The notes under the pieces were generated by a model. It did not search any database. It was not told the DNA's origin and was given only the letters and a program-made list of their open reading frames with translations. The position numbers and the translations under genes were made by a program. Shown piece by piece: positions 26,634 through 39,181 of a stretch of DNA of 64,000 bases. Origin of the DNA: Siphlonurus alternatus (taxonomy: Eukaryota > Arthropoda > Insecta > Ephemeroptera > Siphlonuridae); NCBI GenBank assembly GCA_949825025.1, contig OX463785.1, positions 9,425,971-9,489,970 of the forward strand, in the 5' to 3' direction. How positions within the stretch are numbered: position 1 is the stretch's first letter; every line of letters starts with the position of its first letter.

Positions 26634-28884
26634 CATAGAGTGATATATTTGGATAGAGGTAGTGCGCCCACGTTAAATTTTCAGACAAAAATTTTAGTCC
26701 CCCTCTCGTCACCTTTTTTGCCTTTTTGACAAAATAAACTACCTGCTGCAAAACTTGAGCGGCTCAGCGCGAGAGGGCTCTCATCCAGATTTTCTCAAAC
26801 TCGCCCTCATCTCTTTTTGTTTTCTCTGTCTTCACTCGCGTCACGTGGTCTAGCCAGCCTGCTGCACCTTGCAGAGCCTGCAGGTCTTTGAGGAGGGATG
26901 ATTCGGTGTATCCCTCAAAAGAGCGTAACATGATATCTGCTGCATGTCATGTGTTACACGGGTCGGCCGTGGTTGTACTCGCATGCAGCAGCGAGCTCAA
27001 TACATGGCTGAGAACATCGACTCCAACGCTGCTGATTTTACACTTTATTTTTTATACTATCTTTAATTATTGTTATATATATTAAACTTGTATTTGTAAT
27101 TTTATTGCACTATGACTATAAAAATGAAAATGAATTTTCCAATTAAACGTTCCTATTATCATATATTATATTAATTATATAAAATATTATATATAAGATA
27201 TGAACAGTGATGTAACAAAATCATATTTTTATGTGTTATTCATCGCTCAATTAACATTAATATGGAATAAAATGTTGTACAGTACGTAGTGAAATAATAA
27301 ATCAAACAATATTGTTAATTCCAATGTGCTTTTTCCGTCATTGAGATAACATGTTGGCTAAATGTTTACGGCTTATATAAAACAAAAAAAGGATTTGAAA
27401 ATATATTATTGTATTGAAACTGAATAATTTGAAGTAATTAGCATTACTATAAACAATAATTATAAAAAATCTTAAAAACAATGAAATTTGCAGTGACAAT
27501 GAAAGATGATTATTTTTTTTAAAAATGTACAAAAATTATGCAAGTTAAATGTAGTACTTGTGGAGATAAGCGAGCGTAGCGCAGTATATTGACCGGTTTT
27601 CGTTAATTCACCGAAGTCAGAGGCTACGTTGAGCGTGGTTAATAATTGGATGGGTGACCGTTTCAAGTAGAAATCACGAAGATCCCTCCCTGGAGTCAAT
27701 TCATCTAGCTTTCCATTGCAATGCAACCAGTGCAGTAATACCATAGAGTATAATATATATATGTATATATTTATATCCTATATATATATACTCTCCACAG
27801 TAATACACTTGTGTGTGGTTCCCCAGGCTTTGGACATCGCTTTGGTTCATTGATAAAAAGTATAGAGATGTCCGTTGTAGCTGAGGTTTTCCACGGTTCC
27901 CTCAGTCTCACCTCAGTGAATGCTTGGACGCGTAACAGGCCGTCGTGGCCACCATCCGTTCCCTACCATATCCCTATCCCTACCCATTACTCCGCTGCGA
28001 GCTGGCTGGCTGTAAGCTCTTATGGGTGTATTCTTGTAAAAAAAAATCAAATAAATAAATAAATAGCAGCTCTAATTGTAAGTGTTCTAAATCTGGGTTT
28101 TAATAACTATGTTGATAATATAATAAAATACAGGCATCAAATTTTCTTACTGTTTGCGACCCTGTAGCCAAATTTGTTTCTAAAATGTCAATGAACCAGC
28201 AAGTTACCGTAAAGTGCAACATTGCACTCTAACTGCAACCACATGTGCACACTGACCAAATGTTGTTAGCAAATATATCCAAATATAGTTCATATATTAT
28301 TATTTTTTTTCTATTTGTCACTTAATATTGCTAATTATTTTAAATTATTCTCTTTTCATATAATATTTTTAAAATATGGCATACATACTAGCTCTTAAAG
28401 CTAATAGATTTTTTTTATCACTCTTATTCTTAATTTTTCCTTTCAATTAATTCATATTACTATCTCTAAGACAACCGAAATATAAAAAAACTCAAAATAT
28501 TGTCAGAAGCGAGTAAGTATGTAAATATTCCTATTATTGCAGTACGCTCTGTCCGCCCTGTCTTTTTATTGTTATTTACTCTCGTAACCTAACGATCTCG
28601 CACGTTTCTTTGAGGGCAGACGCATCATCCCTCCTCTCTCCCCCGAGGATGTGCAGCAGGCTGGCTAGACCACGTGACACGAGTGAAGACAGAGAAAACA
28701 AAAAGAGATGAGGGCGAGTTTGAGAAAATCTGGATGAGAGCCCTCTCGCGCTGAGCCGCTCAAGTTTTGCAGCAGGTAGTTTATTTTGTCAAAAAGGCAA
28801 AAAAGGTGACGAGAGGGGGACTAAAATTTTTGTCTGAAAATTTAACGTGGGCGCACTACCTCTATCCAAATATATCACTCTATG
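26634..28884. mobile_element. 2.25-kb element with ~230-bp near-identical TIRs
   Basis: The inverted repeats cover 26634 to about 26867 and about 28650 to 28884. They begin CATAGAGTGATATATTTGG and differ by only a few bases. A direct repeat GTAATGA flanks the unit (26627-26633 and 28885-28891), so the whole unit appears to have inserted in one event. The TIRs are GC-richer than the surroundings. The interior contains no transposase-size frame. It holds AT-rich sequence and a 5S-derived SINE (27572-28067). The superfamily is uncertain, because a 7-bp duplication does not by itself assign it. Confidence 0.8.
27572..28067 (+). repeat. 5S rRNA-derived SINE (SINE3 type)
   Basis: Positions 27594-27660 align with the centre of insect 5S rRNA. 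CGGTTTTCGT, TCACCGAAGT, GCGTGGTTAAT and GGATGGGTGACCG appear in the right order and spacing, covering the internal promoter boxes of a type 1 Pol III gene. The downstream body has a TA repeat (about 27748-27792), then TGAGGTTTTCCACGGTTCCC and a pyrimidine-rich stretch, and ends in an AAATAAATAAATAAAT tail. The body matches the tRNA-head SINEs at 5625, 22715 and 34785. An open frame of 83 codons across the body is incidental. Confidence 0.7.
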
Positions 28885-28891
28885 GTAATGA

Positions 28892-30486
28892 TCTTTAATT
28901 TCTAAACATTTTATGAATGGAGAAAACATTAAAACTAATATTTTATTTACACAGTTTTAGAATTAAATATTCAAATATCTACATAATATATGAATATTGT
29001 AGTCTTTTTTTTTTTTAATAGCTAAGTTTAAAATTGTTAGATTTCTATATATTATACTTTTCCACCATTTTTAAATATTTTCGTGTAGAATAGACATCAT
29101 GTTTTGTTGTTGTCAAAGAAAATTATGTCATAAATTAAATAATATTTTCAGTATGAAAGAACTCCATTTAAAAAAAATATAAAAAAAAACTTTCATAAAT
29201 TATCAAAGTTTTGCATATACAAGTTGATGAAGAGGTGTCAGTGTTTACTACGAGATTTCACGTTATTCAAGAATGGTGCTAATGAAGTCGAAGTTACAGA
29301 GGAAACAATGCGTATTGTAGCCTACAATATTATTCACGTCTAAGAATTATATAAAATATATACAGAAATCTATAAAGGCGTTTTTGGTATAACACCCTTT
29401 TAATTAGATTTTTAAAATCAATTTTTTTTTATAATAATTTTTTGTACATCGATACGCCCATTTTAAATACATTAATAAGAAAATTCGTATTATAGTCTAT
29501 CTTGAATCAAAGTTAGAAATTTATATATCAATATTTCATTAATATATTAACGGTCCTTATATATAAAGGATCTAAAAAGTTATTGATAAATTAATAAAAA
29601 CAGAAAGCGAATTTCAACAATTTGTGTGTATCATTAATTTAAATTATAAGAATTCATATTAATATTATATTGTTATCAGTAATTCAGTATATATAAGTCT
29701 TATTAATTAAATTAAATGGCATGACCATTATTTTTTTGCTTACTCATCTTTCTATATTATTATTTAAACAAATTACTCTAAATATCGTAAATAATAAGCT
29801 ATTTCCTTTATTTCAATATCTAATTTTGCCGTTGAATGTTGTAATCTTATTAAAAATCTTTCACTTTTTGAAAATACATAATACATAATTTGTGTTATGG
29901 TAGCAAAGTATGATTCAAAATTTCTCCAAAATTATTACGTGTTGTGTATACAAAACATCACGAAAAAAAATAACTAACTTTTCTCAGTGTTGCGTGTTAA
30001 TCTGGATGAAATTTGAGTAACATTGAATATTTTAGTTTATGGTAGCTTAACACGCAATTGGTATGTTGTTATCATATAACAATTAAAGTTTTGATTAAGT
30101 ATTGTATTCTGTGTACCGTATAACTTCATGATAATTATATTACGCTTAAAAACTGTAGAATAATGTTGTATAATGGTTTTTCAATCATTTTCAGTATCAC
30201 AAGTGTAATCATTAAAATAAAGTGTAAAATTGAACTTAAATTGCACTGCTTTGTGTGTCTGATTCACAAAACTCAATTCGTAAATAAATATTTGTATTCT
30301 CAAAGGAATGGACATTAATTTCAGTTTAAATACACACATTTTTTGTACTCGATGTATTATAATGATGTTCAAATGAAATGTTGACGCTATTTTTGTTATC
30401 ATCAACATTGTCTTTTGTGAATATCCTAATATTATAATTGTTTGTAACAATAATTAAATTCTATATAATGTAATATACCATCCATC
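28892..30486. other. AT-rich spacer
   Basis: A short inverted pair, TTGCGTGTTAA and TTAACACGCAA, lies at about 29993-30056. No gene is seen. Confidence 0.5.
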
Positions 30487-30697
30487 GTCCTGAATAAAAT
30501 GAGCTATCTGCTTACCATGATTTCGTTGCAATAATGAGTTATCTAATCTGCTATTTTCAGGTGAGCGCAATTATGAGCTGTAGATCAGCTATATAGTATA
30601 AATATAAAACAAAGCTCACTTTTACTCTCACCTGAAGTAGCAGATAGTTCATTATTGCAACAAAATCATCGTAGGCAGATGACTCATTATTCCGGAC
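30487..30697. mobile_element. MITE family M, copy 1
   Basis: The arms run from 30487 to about 30565 (GTCCTGAATAAAATGAG, GCAATAATGAG) and inversely from about 30630 to 30697. A second copy at 41272-41690 has the same ends (GTCC...GAATAATGA, TCTGCCTACCAT) and has been split by another MITE. Confidence 0.7.
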
Positions 30698-30800
30698 TAT
30701 AGTATACTATAATATAGTTATCACTTATAGGTAAAGTTCACTTTTCCGGACGAAGGGCGATATGTAACAGATAATATTGATTATTATATATTTTACTTAA

Positions 30801-31135
30801 GGATTGACCTCAGCTGGTTGAGATATCGGAATCGGCCCCCTTAAATGCTACAAGATTTTCAGATAACTTACAGTTAGAACTCACCATCAATAGGTGGCAT
30901 ATAAATTTTGAAGAGGATCGGTCTTATCAATTTTGTGAAAACTGAGGTAGAAGTTTAACATTGGCCTTATGGACGGAAACCGGAAATGAAGCTATTGTGA
31001 GGAAACCGCCCCCTTGAATCTGTTCAAACCATAAGCGATTAAGTTTTAGAGAATTCTCGAAATTTTAAAATTTATTTCATTCGATTCCGTCTGACAGAAT
31101 TTTCCTATGACTCGCGTAGTAACTTAGGTCAATCG
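30801..31135. mobile_element. TTAA-flanked TIR element
   Basis: The ends are GGATTGACCT and the near complement AGGTCAATCG. TTAA is present on both sides (30797-30800 and 31136-31139), as expected for TTAA-specific transposons such as piggyBac-type elements. Two direct copies of CGCCCCCTT/GGCCCCCTT lie inside (about 30834 and 31008). There is no transposase frame. Confidence 0.55.
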
Positions 31136-31139
31136 TTAA

Positions 31140-34100
31140 ATTTAATTATAAATTCATAATACATTCATAGAACCAACCAAACATTATATAATATAGTTAC
31201 GGTCTTGTTCTTAGAGCTTACTGTTAAAATCATTGAAATGTTATAATAAGATTTACATATGCAAATATAAATTTATCGTAAAATAAAATGTTTCAGTTCA
31301 TTCACAGAACAAATCAAATCAACTTAAACTTGCAAATTTTTGTACCTGTAAATCATCCTTAATTAAGAAATAACAAAGTAAATTTCTATTTACATGCAAA
31401 GTGGAGCAGATAATTTATTTTATTCTCGTAAACTTTTAAATTTCTAACACGTATTTTAAAAATTACCACACATAAATTTTATTACTATTACAGAATAATA
31501 ACTTGATTCATCATCTTTTTTAAAATTCCACATTTATGTACTTTTTTTTTTCTTACGATTCACTTTCATAACACGACAAATAGAATTGCAATGAACATTT
31601 CACATCGTGCAGTACAGAGAAAAAATATACTTCATATTGTCATGTTTTTTTTTTATTATTACTATTCTTATATTGAATCTACTTTCTATTACTGTAGTAT
31701 TCATAAAGAATAATAATGAAAAAAAGATCAATTAGAAATTTACTTCATTATACATCAATAGAAAATACTTCTTAAATCAAAACCAATTTTTTATGAATGG
31801 TTGTCAAAAAATATTTGATAATATGAAATTCATATCTGACATTCTCATCATATGTGAAAGTTTATATAAATTTTTGTAGGGCATGATACATAAAACAGTA
31901 TTTCTATTGTTCCCATCATATACTTGGTCAAGTTAAAAATCATTGTACTAGATTATATTGATAACTTATATGGAAATCGCCAATGTGTTTGATGAACGAT
32001 ATATAAATATTTTTATGATATGTCATGCACGATTCATTTATTTACTATACCGTAGATAATGTTTCAACTTGATTTTAATTACGTTATTATTTTAAACATA
32101 ATTATGTTATAATTAGGTGCATGACGTGTTAATTTACCAGTTCTTCACTACATATAGAGTAAAACAAAATATAATTATTTTTATCGTAATATTATTTTTT
32201 TTTTAAACATTTTAATTTAATTTTAATATTTTTAATTTAAAATTTTATTTTAAAAGATATATGTTTTATTTGTGTTACACAGTATACATGCATATGCACG
32301 TTAAAATAAAATTGACCGTTAATATATACTAATTTGTAAAATATTATAAATATATAGCTATATTTTTACATGCACCTAATACTAGATCGGCAACAACGGT
32401 ATTTTGTAGTAGTTTTCTGTTTATGGGCAACAAAGGGAGTGTGTGAATCACTGGTGTGAATTCACATCTATAATAAATATTATAAGATTTTTATGTTTAT
32501 GTAATATATGATGTGTACACTGTAAGAGTGTTCAATAAAAACTTTAATAGTAAATATTATTATACATAAATTAAGAAGACTATGGTAATTTGTTGTTGAA
32601 AATTTAAAGCTAACACAATTTGAAAGATGCCAACAATCACATGCAGTAATCGTGAATTTAATTACGTAAAAGTTGTACGTTTGAAAATTCGTTTTATTGC
32701 AATTAATAATTTTCTATAATTATTCTAAAAAAAAATTCGTGTTCCAACATGTTAAACAATCTTTCAAAATTAGTTAGTGAAAATCAATGTGTCTAATTGC
32801 CCTTCATACTTAATAAATATAACAATAATTTTTAACACCTATAATGAAATAGCAGAACCAATTAATTTAATTAGTTCTATAGACTTTAATAAATTCGTTA
32901 ATTTTCTTTTGATAAAATAAATGCCACTTGAAAATTATGATAATATATTATTAAAAAATAATTTTAAAATATACATTATAATTTATAATACTAAAAAAAG
33001 AAATCCTGTTCATTTCCTAGTCAATTTTTTTTTATTAATATTTCATGAGAAATAGTGTAGTGAAATTTAAGCTGATGTATATATATTTTTTCAATGAGAT
33101 CAAAAAGATCGTTGTCAGTACATACAAACTCAGTGCCTTAATATTTTTTTGTTAAAGATCTGATGAAGCTTTACAAGAGATTTGTATTCGCATAGAAAGT
33201 GTTATGAAAAAACTATTTTGATAGTCATTATATTAATTTTAATAAGAGTCCATATGTATATTATATATATATATAGGAAGTTAATAGTCATGCTGAGATA
33301 ATTGACATAATTTCTTGGTTTGTGTACTTACATACCCGTATGTTTTAGAAATGTTATATAAAATTATGACAAATCTAATAAATTAGCAATTAAAGAGGAT
33401 TACTTATAAGTTTAAATTAATATTTCGTATATTAGTTGTAAAACACAAACTAAAAAAATACAAACGATTACATATTATTTCAAGAGCTTTTAAAAGTCAT
33501 GCGGCATCACATTATATTTTTTGTTTTACAATTTTCTATATAAAATTTGCAAAAACAAGAAATTTACTAATTTATTTTATAAGTGTTAAGAAATTTAATA
33601 ACCATTATTTTTATAGAAAATATTCGAAAACAAATTTTAATAGATTTTCTTATAAGAGAAGTCGCTTACAAATAGTTTTTTAACTTAATGTAAGCAAAAG
33701 TTATCAAAAAGGATTAAAGAAATATAATACTTCAAATGTGAAGGTATAATACCTGAAATATTTATATGTGATGCAAGATTCACAAGTTACATCAATTTCA
33801 CAATATTCGCGTCGAACATAGCTCTTAAATTGCCCATATATGTATAGCCAGGTAATGATAAAAAATGTTGATTTTGTTATGTTTATTTGTTTTTTAGTAG
33901 TTTTCACACCTTTTCATTATCATTACATAATAACTGGCGAAGATGTATATTTAATTCTAACTTCTACAATTATTATATTTTGTTACACAGTAAATTTTTA
34001 TTTACTTTAAGTATATTATATTTCTTTAAATAATACCGAAAATGAGTTCAAACAATTACTAATGTTTAAATATACTTAATTATCAAAGATCTTTTTGTTT

Positions 34101-34784
34101 TAAGTTCCGTAAAACTCGTTAAAAATTAAACATCATAAAATTTAAAGGTATAGTAAAATTAATGTTAAAACAAAATGTTTTAAAACTTTAAAGTGTGAAT
34201 AACATACTAAATAAGTATAAAAGTAAACACGAAATTGATGAGATGTTATATAAACGAAGCTTTCTCTGAATATAAAATAAAATTTTGTAACATTGTATAG
34301 TCTTTTACAATAATATTTTACATCTTTACGAATAAATTTTCACTTAAAAACTTACTACAAATTTTATTTTTATTTTTTTTTTATTGTAAGTTCTCATCTT
34401 ACTCGATTTCACTATAATAATTGTAGAGATTTGTTTTGTAACATAATATGGTAACCTTGTACCGTACATAAAAAAAAAAAAAAAAAATGGTCATGATTTG
34501 AGGGAAACGTTTTATTAAAATGAAAAATTATAAGACTTTAATCATCTTATGTCTGCCACGTTATTAAATATTATTATTATTAAAATGGATACAGATTAAA
34601 TTTAGGTATTTTAATATACACGGGAAAAAAATAATATATATTATAAAATACCTTGCACTTTTGTATTTTCTTTTCTCGTTTAAACGTATATTAATTTCAT
34701 CAAGAGCAATTTTGGATTAATTTGAACTAAAACTAGTTGTGCATGGTTTAAATCAATATTAATTTATTCAATGAATTCAATATC
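31140..34784. other. AT-rich spacer
   Basis: This is one of the longest featureless parts of the window. Only very AT-rich chance frames and short A or T runs are visible. Confidence 0.6.
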
Positions 34785-34965
34785 ATGAATGGTTAAGAGT
34801 TCAATTCCAGGTACCTTTACTCATATGAAAACTGAAATTTTTAGTACCTATATAGTGCATCCGGGAGGTGATTGATGACATTCTCATTAAGGTTTTCATT
34901 GTTCCCTCAGTCACAATTACGTAAATGTTATAGTAGAGCTATAAGCTTTAGCAGCTGCAGCGGCC
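34785..34965 (+). repeat. Decayed SINE copy
   Basis: GAGTTCAATTCCAGG (box B-like) at about 34796 is followed by the shared SINE body: AAGGTTTTCATTGTTCCCTC, then AATTACGTAAATG. The copy is strongly diverged from those at 22715 and 27840. Confidence 0.5.
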
Positions 34966-35393
34966 TGAAACATCTCTCAAAATTTTATATGCAACGCTAG
35001 GTCATGTTCACGTTATACAGGCAATCCATGATCGAGTTACTATCAGATAATTATACCTGCAATCACAGTACAACAGATTCAGTAGACTGAGTAGAGACAA
35101 AACATAAAAAAATTTCAATTTTAATAGTTATAAAGTTATTTTCCCTTCGTTTAATTAGTATGACCTGTCAGTTTTTATTTTTCAGTGTATAATAATTATA
35201 AAAGATTTTTTATTATGTAAGAACAATAAAAAGAGATTATATTTCTTAGAATTTTAATAATATATAAGTCTGACTATTAAGGCATATTATTAAATTCTAT
35301 AAGAGATTGATGTGTTATTTATAATGACTGCATGTAGAGTTAATTTAAGATTATATTTAACGTTCATTCTTCATATATATATATATATAGGGA

Positions 35394-35660
35394 GTTTAAG
35401 AAAACAATTGACTAGTCTTCAGTAGTGCCAGGTTTTTGTAACCAGGCGGGATGTTTCGGATACCAGTTTTTGTGTTAACCACTCTGCTTTCATTGCATGT
35501 TTTCTCGTGATCATATATCTACGAGTATTTTGTTTGGGTGTTCATTCATGTTGATTCTTGGTGTACTGCTATAAATATTAGTACCAAGTTTCTTGTGAAC
35601 TACCTCCCTCTTATGTTTTGGGTTGATTATGGGCCAAGAAAACAATTGCTGCCTATTATC
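35394..35660. other. GC-richer stretch of unknown origin
   Basis: The stretch is bounded by direct copies of AAGAAAACAATTG at about 35398 and 35637. It contains CCAGGCGGGATGTTTCGG and has the look of a transposon fragment, but no coding frame or terminal repeat can be assigned. It is immediately followed by the foldback element at 35676. Confidence 0.3.
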
Positions 35661-35675
35661 AAATTCAACGTTCCT

Positions 35676-35882
35676 TTATACAGGTTAAGCCACCGATTGG
35701 ACCAATGTTAAAGGGCTAAGCCAATCACGTTCAAGTATTTTTGGCCACATCGTGCCGCGAAACTTTGAATGCGCCCATCACGCCCATCATGCAATGCTAT
35801 TTTTGAAATTTCGCGGTACAATGTGACCTGAAAATTTAACGAAATTGACGCACGAAATGCGTGCGTGTCTTAACCTGTATAA
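35676..35882. mobile_element. Foldback MITE, TTATACAGGTTAAG ends
   Basis: There is a perfect 14-bp terminal inverted repeat, TTATACAGGTTAAG and its complement. A longer imperfect inner pairing (GGCCACATCGTGCCGCG against CGCGGTACAATGTGACC) also occurs. No coding capacity is present. Confidence 0.7.
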
Positions 35883-37334
35883 AAAAACCTTGATCAAATT
35901 ATATTGTGAATAATATAATATATATTCTTGAAAAACAAAACAAAAAGCAGCTAGTGTGTTTTGCTTTGTATAAATATATTTTTGAACTGAATAATAATTT
36001 ATTTACTATTTAAATTATATGTATTATAATTATTCAAACAGATTATTCAATTTATTTAAAAAGTATAGAAAATAACAAATAAAACTGATATTTTAAAATA
36101 AAAATAATATCTAAATATTAATTTTTAACCAATTAATCAACCAAAATAAAATCTCTCATTTCCTGAAGCATTCAACGCACTTCATTTTTAATTGAAGAAA
36201 TATGATGATCTATGCCAACGAACATCTTAGTTGTTTATAAAATATATAACATTCCTAGACATCAAAGGTTTTGAGGCCTTCAGGCCAATTTGAAAATAAT
36301 TAGCCACTTTCACCTTGAATTTCAATACCCTGTAAAGTTTAATTCCCTTCGTGCGTTGCTGCATGTAGAGTTGCATATCTTCCAGGCGCTATGAAATAAA
36401 TTAAACACTGGCTACTTCTGCCATCTAGTGGAGCCTCAGAAAACTTCTAAGTTTTTTCATAGAAAACATAATAAAAAAGATATTATGATTGTGCATTCGT
36501 AGTAAATGCAGTTAAATTAATTTAATACTTATTATGCACAATGGTAACAGCTGAATATGCATTAATCATATTGATCAACATATGAGAAGATTATTCTTGA
36601 TTTTCCGGTAATTTCAGTATTACAGTGTATAACAATTTTAAATTGTTAAAACTGCATGTTATTAAGTTTAATTTTGTAATTAATAAACCTTGGCTGGTAT
36701 TTGCATGACAATTAAATATGAAAAAATTAAAATTATTATCCAAGCTAATCTAAGGCTAAATATATGTTAAAAAAAAATAAAAATTATTAAAAACAAAACT
36801 ACATCTTGGTCTTGAAAAGAAAGTAAATTGCAATGTTGCTACTTTTTACCTTATATTAGTTCTTGCAGCTATATAATTTATCTACATAAGCAACATTATT
36901 TTGTTATTTTTATTAGAGGCGACATCTTGGTATTGTACTAATAATACTTTTACTTTGATTTCAGGTAAACCACAATCTGCCACAACAAATTCAAAACTAT
37001 AAAGGAAATTGGTATGTGTTATATTTAAAAATAAAATTATAAATAAAAACAATATAAATTTCAAGCTATTGATATTTTATTACAAATATTATTAAATTAC
37101 AAATTAAACAATTACTAAAAATCTAAAAATAACTAAAAACAATAGTATGAATTCTAAGCTACTAATCAACTAGTTATTGACTAGTTTATTTTGTTTATTA
37201 TTTATTACAATACAAATGAAACAATTACTAAAAATGAAATTATAAACAAAAGCAATGATATTAATACCAAGCTACTAATCTTTAACTACAACTATTATTA
37301 AAATACAAATTTAAAAAATTACATTTTTTTCTTA
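35883..37334. other. AT-rich spacer downstream of gene A
   Basis: The stretch includes the likely 3'UTR of gene A; minus-strand AATAAA hexamers occur at about 37186-37199. A 60-codon minus frame at 36882-37064 opens with a hydrophobic run but is otherwise low-complexity and is not called. Confidence 0.45.
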
Positions 37335-39176
37335 TTAATTCCATTTGCTTTTAATCATATCAGAAGCTTTTTCTGCAATCATAATAGTAGGTGCATTGGT
37401 ATTACCACTAATGATAAGAGGCATGATTGAAGCATCAACAACTCTAAGTCCTTTCAAACCATGGACATTAAGTTTTGCATCTACTACTGCCGCATCATCA
37501 TTACCCATTTTACAAGTCCCAACCGGATGATACAAAGTTGTTCCCATATTTCTCATTGCACATTCATAATAATCATCACTCTGGTACTCATATTCATCAC
37601 ATGCTGTAAGTTTACCAAGTAAAGTGGAGCCTAAACCTTTCATCATTTTTGTTTCACCAAATTTCAATGCATATCGTATACCTTCCAACATGACATCAAC
37701 ATCTTCTTGTTCAGAAATAAAACCTGTGTATATTAATGGTTTATCAAGACTATTTGATGATTTTAATAGCACTTGTCCCCTACTTTTTGGTCTTAATAAT
37801 GTCGGGATAGGTATTAGAAACGAATATTTTTTATTTTCTTGTATAAACATATTTGCAATTTCATCATCATATCCTAATCCATATAAAAATTGTGGAGTAA
37901 TTTGTGAATTGTTTACTGGAAAAAAGAAATGATGCATTTGTATATTGGGATACTCAATATTTTCATTTGATGGTGTATTTATAAATCCAATTGTATCTGC
38001 AGCTCCAATACCTGCCATATCTCCAGTACGATGAATTAAATATTCATATATATCATCTAATACTTTTTTCATTGGATCAGGTTCAGATAGATCGACATTA
38101 GCTAATGCATGAAGTATACCAGGAAATATGAAATGATCTTGTAAATTTTGTCCTACTCCAGGTAAATCTTTAATTACTTCAATACCTAATGATTTTAAAT
38201 GTTCTTTTGGTCCTATACCTGATAACATTAAAATTTGTGGGGAATTGATTGCACCAGCTGATAGAATTACCTCTTTTTTAGCACTTACGTATTTACTAGT
38301 ACCATCTTTTTCAAATTCAACTCCAATAATTCTATTTTCATCTGCATCGTATCTAAGACGTGTGACGTGTGATAGTTTCGTAACGTGCAAGTTATCACGG
38401 TTCTTAGCGGGAGATAGAAAAGCTTTAGCTGTACTCATACGAATGTTTTCTTTCTGAGTACAGTGGGCTGCCTGATAACCGAGTTGGGACTCTCCATTAA
38501 CATCAACTTTCTTATAACCCATCTCCTCAGCTGACGAGAAAATTGATTGAACTAATGGATTAAGTTTATCATAAAATGGTGCAACATTTAATAAACCACC
38601 TTTAGAATGATATTCATTTTCTATATTTGAATTTTCAGATTTTTTAAAATATTTTAATATTTTATCATAGCTCCATCCTTTATTACCTAAATTTTCCCAA
38701 TTATCATAATCTAATTTATTACCACGAACATATATCATTGCATTTAAAACACTTGTTCCTCCTAGTACTTTACCTCGGGGCCAATAACATTTTTGATTTT
38801 TCATTCCCAGACATGTTTTACCATCATTCTCAGCCCAGTATTCCCAATCTTCTACCGTATGCTGTAGTCCGAACATAAAAGCTGGAACGTCGGAAGTAGC
38901 ACTCGGGTCCGTTCCGGCTTCTATCAGTAACACGTTCCAATCAGGAACTTCACTCAGACGACTGGCGACCACAGATCCGGCGCTGCCTGCTCCGATAACA
39001 ATGAAGTCGTACTCCGGTAGTAACAGTGAACCGTGGATGTCTTTGGGGTAGGATTCAGGGTTTCCGAGGGGACATTGCGAGTTTAGTAGAGCGCTGATAA
39101 GTCCGGAGAATACAACACTTGCAACCCCACTGTTCGGATAAGAACAAGGATGTTGGATACACGCAGAGCCGTCCAT
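37335..39176 (-). CDS. GMC oxidoreductase A (glucose dehydrogenase [FAD, quinone]-like)
   Basis: A 613-residue FAD-dependent enzyme encoded without an intron in the CDS. The family oxidises alcohols, sugars or sterols using FAD and a histidine base; the substrate cannot be read from sequence. Visible are the Rossmann motif GAGSAG at residues 62-67, the ribose-binding Glu86 (LLIEAG), GMC signature 1 starting at Pro133 ([13 protein letters not shown]) and signature 2 at about 306-322 ([17 protein letters not shown]). The catalytic pair is His550 ([10 protein letters not shown]) and Asn594 (GNTNAP), 44 residues apart as in choline oxidase. A hydrophobic stretch (about 18-31) precedes SQCPL, as in secreted or membrane-associated insect relatives, but it is not a classic signal peptide. 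The length is normal. The ATG was chosen because a 3' splice site (CTGTTCTCCAG) lies five bases upstream. The closest relative in the window is gene B. Confidence 0.93.
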   Translation of the reverse strand: MDGSACIQHPCSYPNSGVASVVFSGLISALLNSQCPLGNPESYPKDIHGSLLLPEYDFIVIGAGSAGSVVASRLSEVPDWNVLLIEAGTDPSATSDVPAFMFGLQHTVEDWEYWAENDGKTCLGMKNQKCYWPRGKVLGGTSVLNAMIYVRGNKLDYDNWENLGNKGWSYDKILKYFKKSENSNIENEYHSKGGLLNVAPFYDKLNPLVQSIFSSAEEMGYKKVDVNGESQLGYQAAHCTQKENIRMSTAKAFLSPAKNRDNLHVTKLSHVTRLRYDADENRIIGVEFEKDGTSKYVSAKKEVILSAGAINSPQILMLSGIGPKEHLKSLGIEVIKDLPGVGQNLQDHFIFPGILHALANVDLSEPDPMKKVLDDIYEYLIHRTGDMAGIGAADTIGFINTPSNENIEYPNIQMHHFFFPVNNSQITPQFLYGLGYDDEIANMFIQENKKYSFLIPIPTLLRPKSRGQVLLKSSNSLDKPLIYTGFISEQEDVDVMLEGIRYALKFGETKMMKGLGSTLLGKLTACDEYEYQSDDYYECAMRNMGTTLYHPVGTCKMGNDDAAVVDAKLNVHGLKGLRVVDASIMPLIISGNTNAPTIMIAEKASDMIKSKWN

Positions 39177-39181
39177 GGTGT

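Noticed and set aside
27811..28062. 83-codon plus-strand frame
   Set aside because: It lies wholly within the SINE body.
36882..37064. 60-codon minus frame with a hydrophobic start, just past gene A
   Set aside because: It looks like a signal peptide, but the rest is low-complexity and there is no family match. It may lie in the gene A 3' region.
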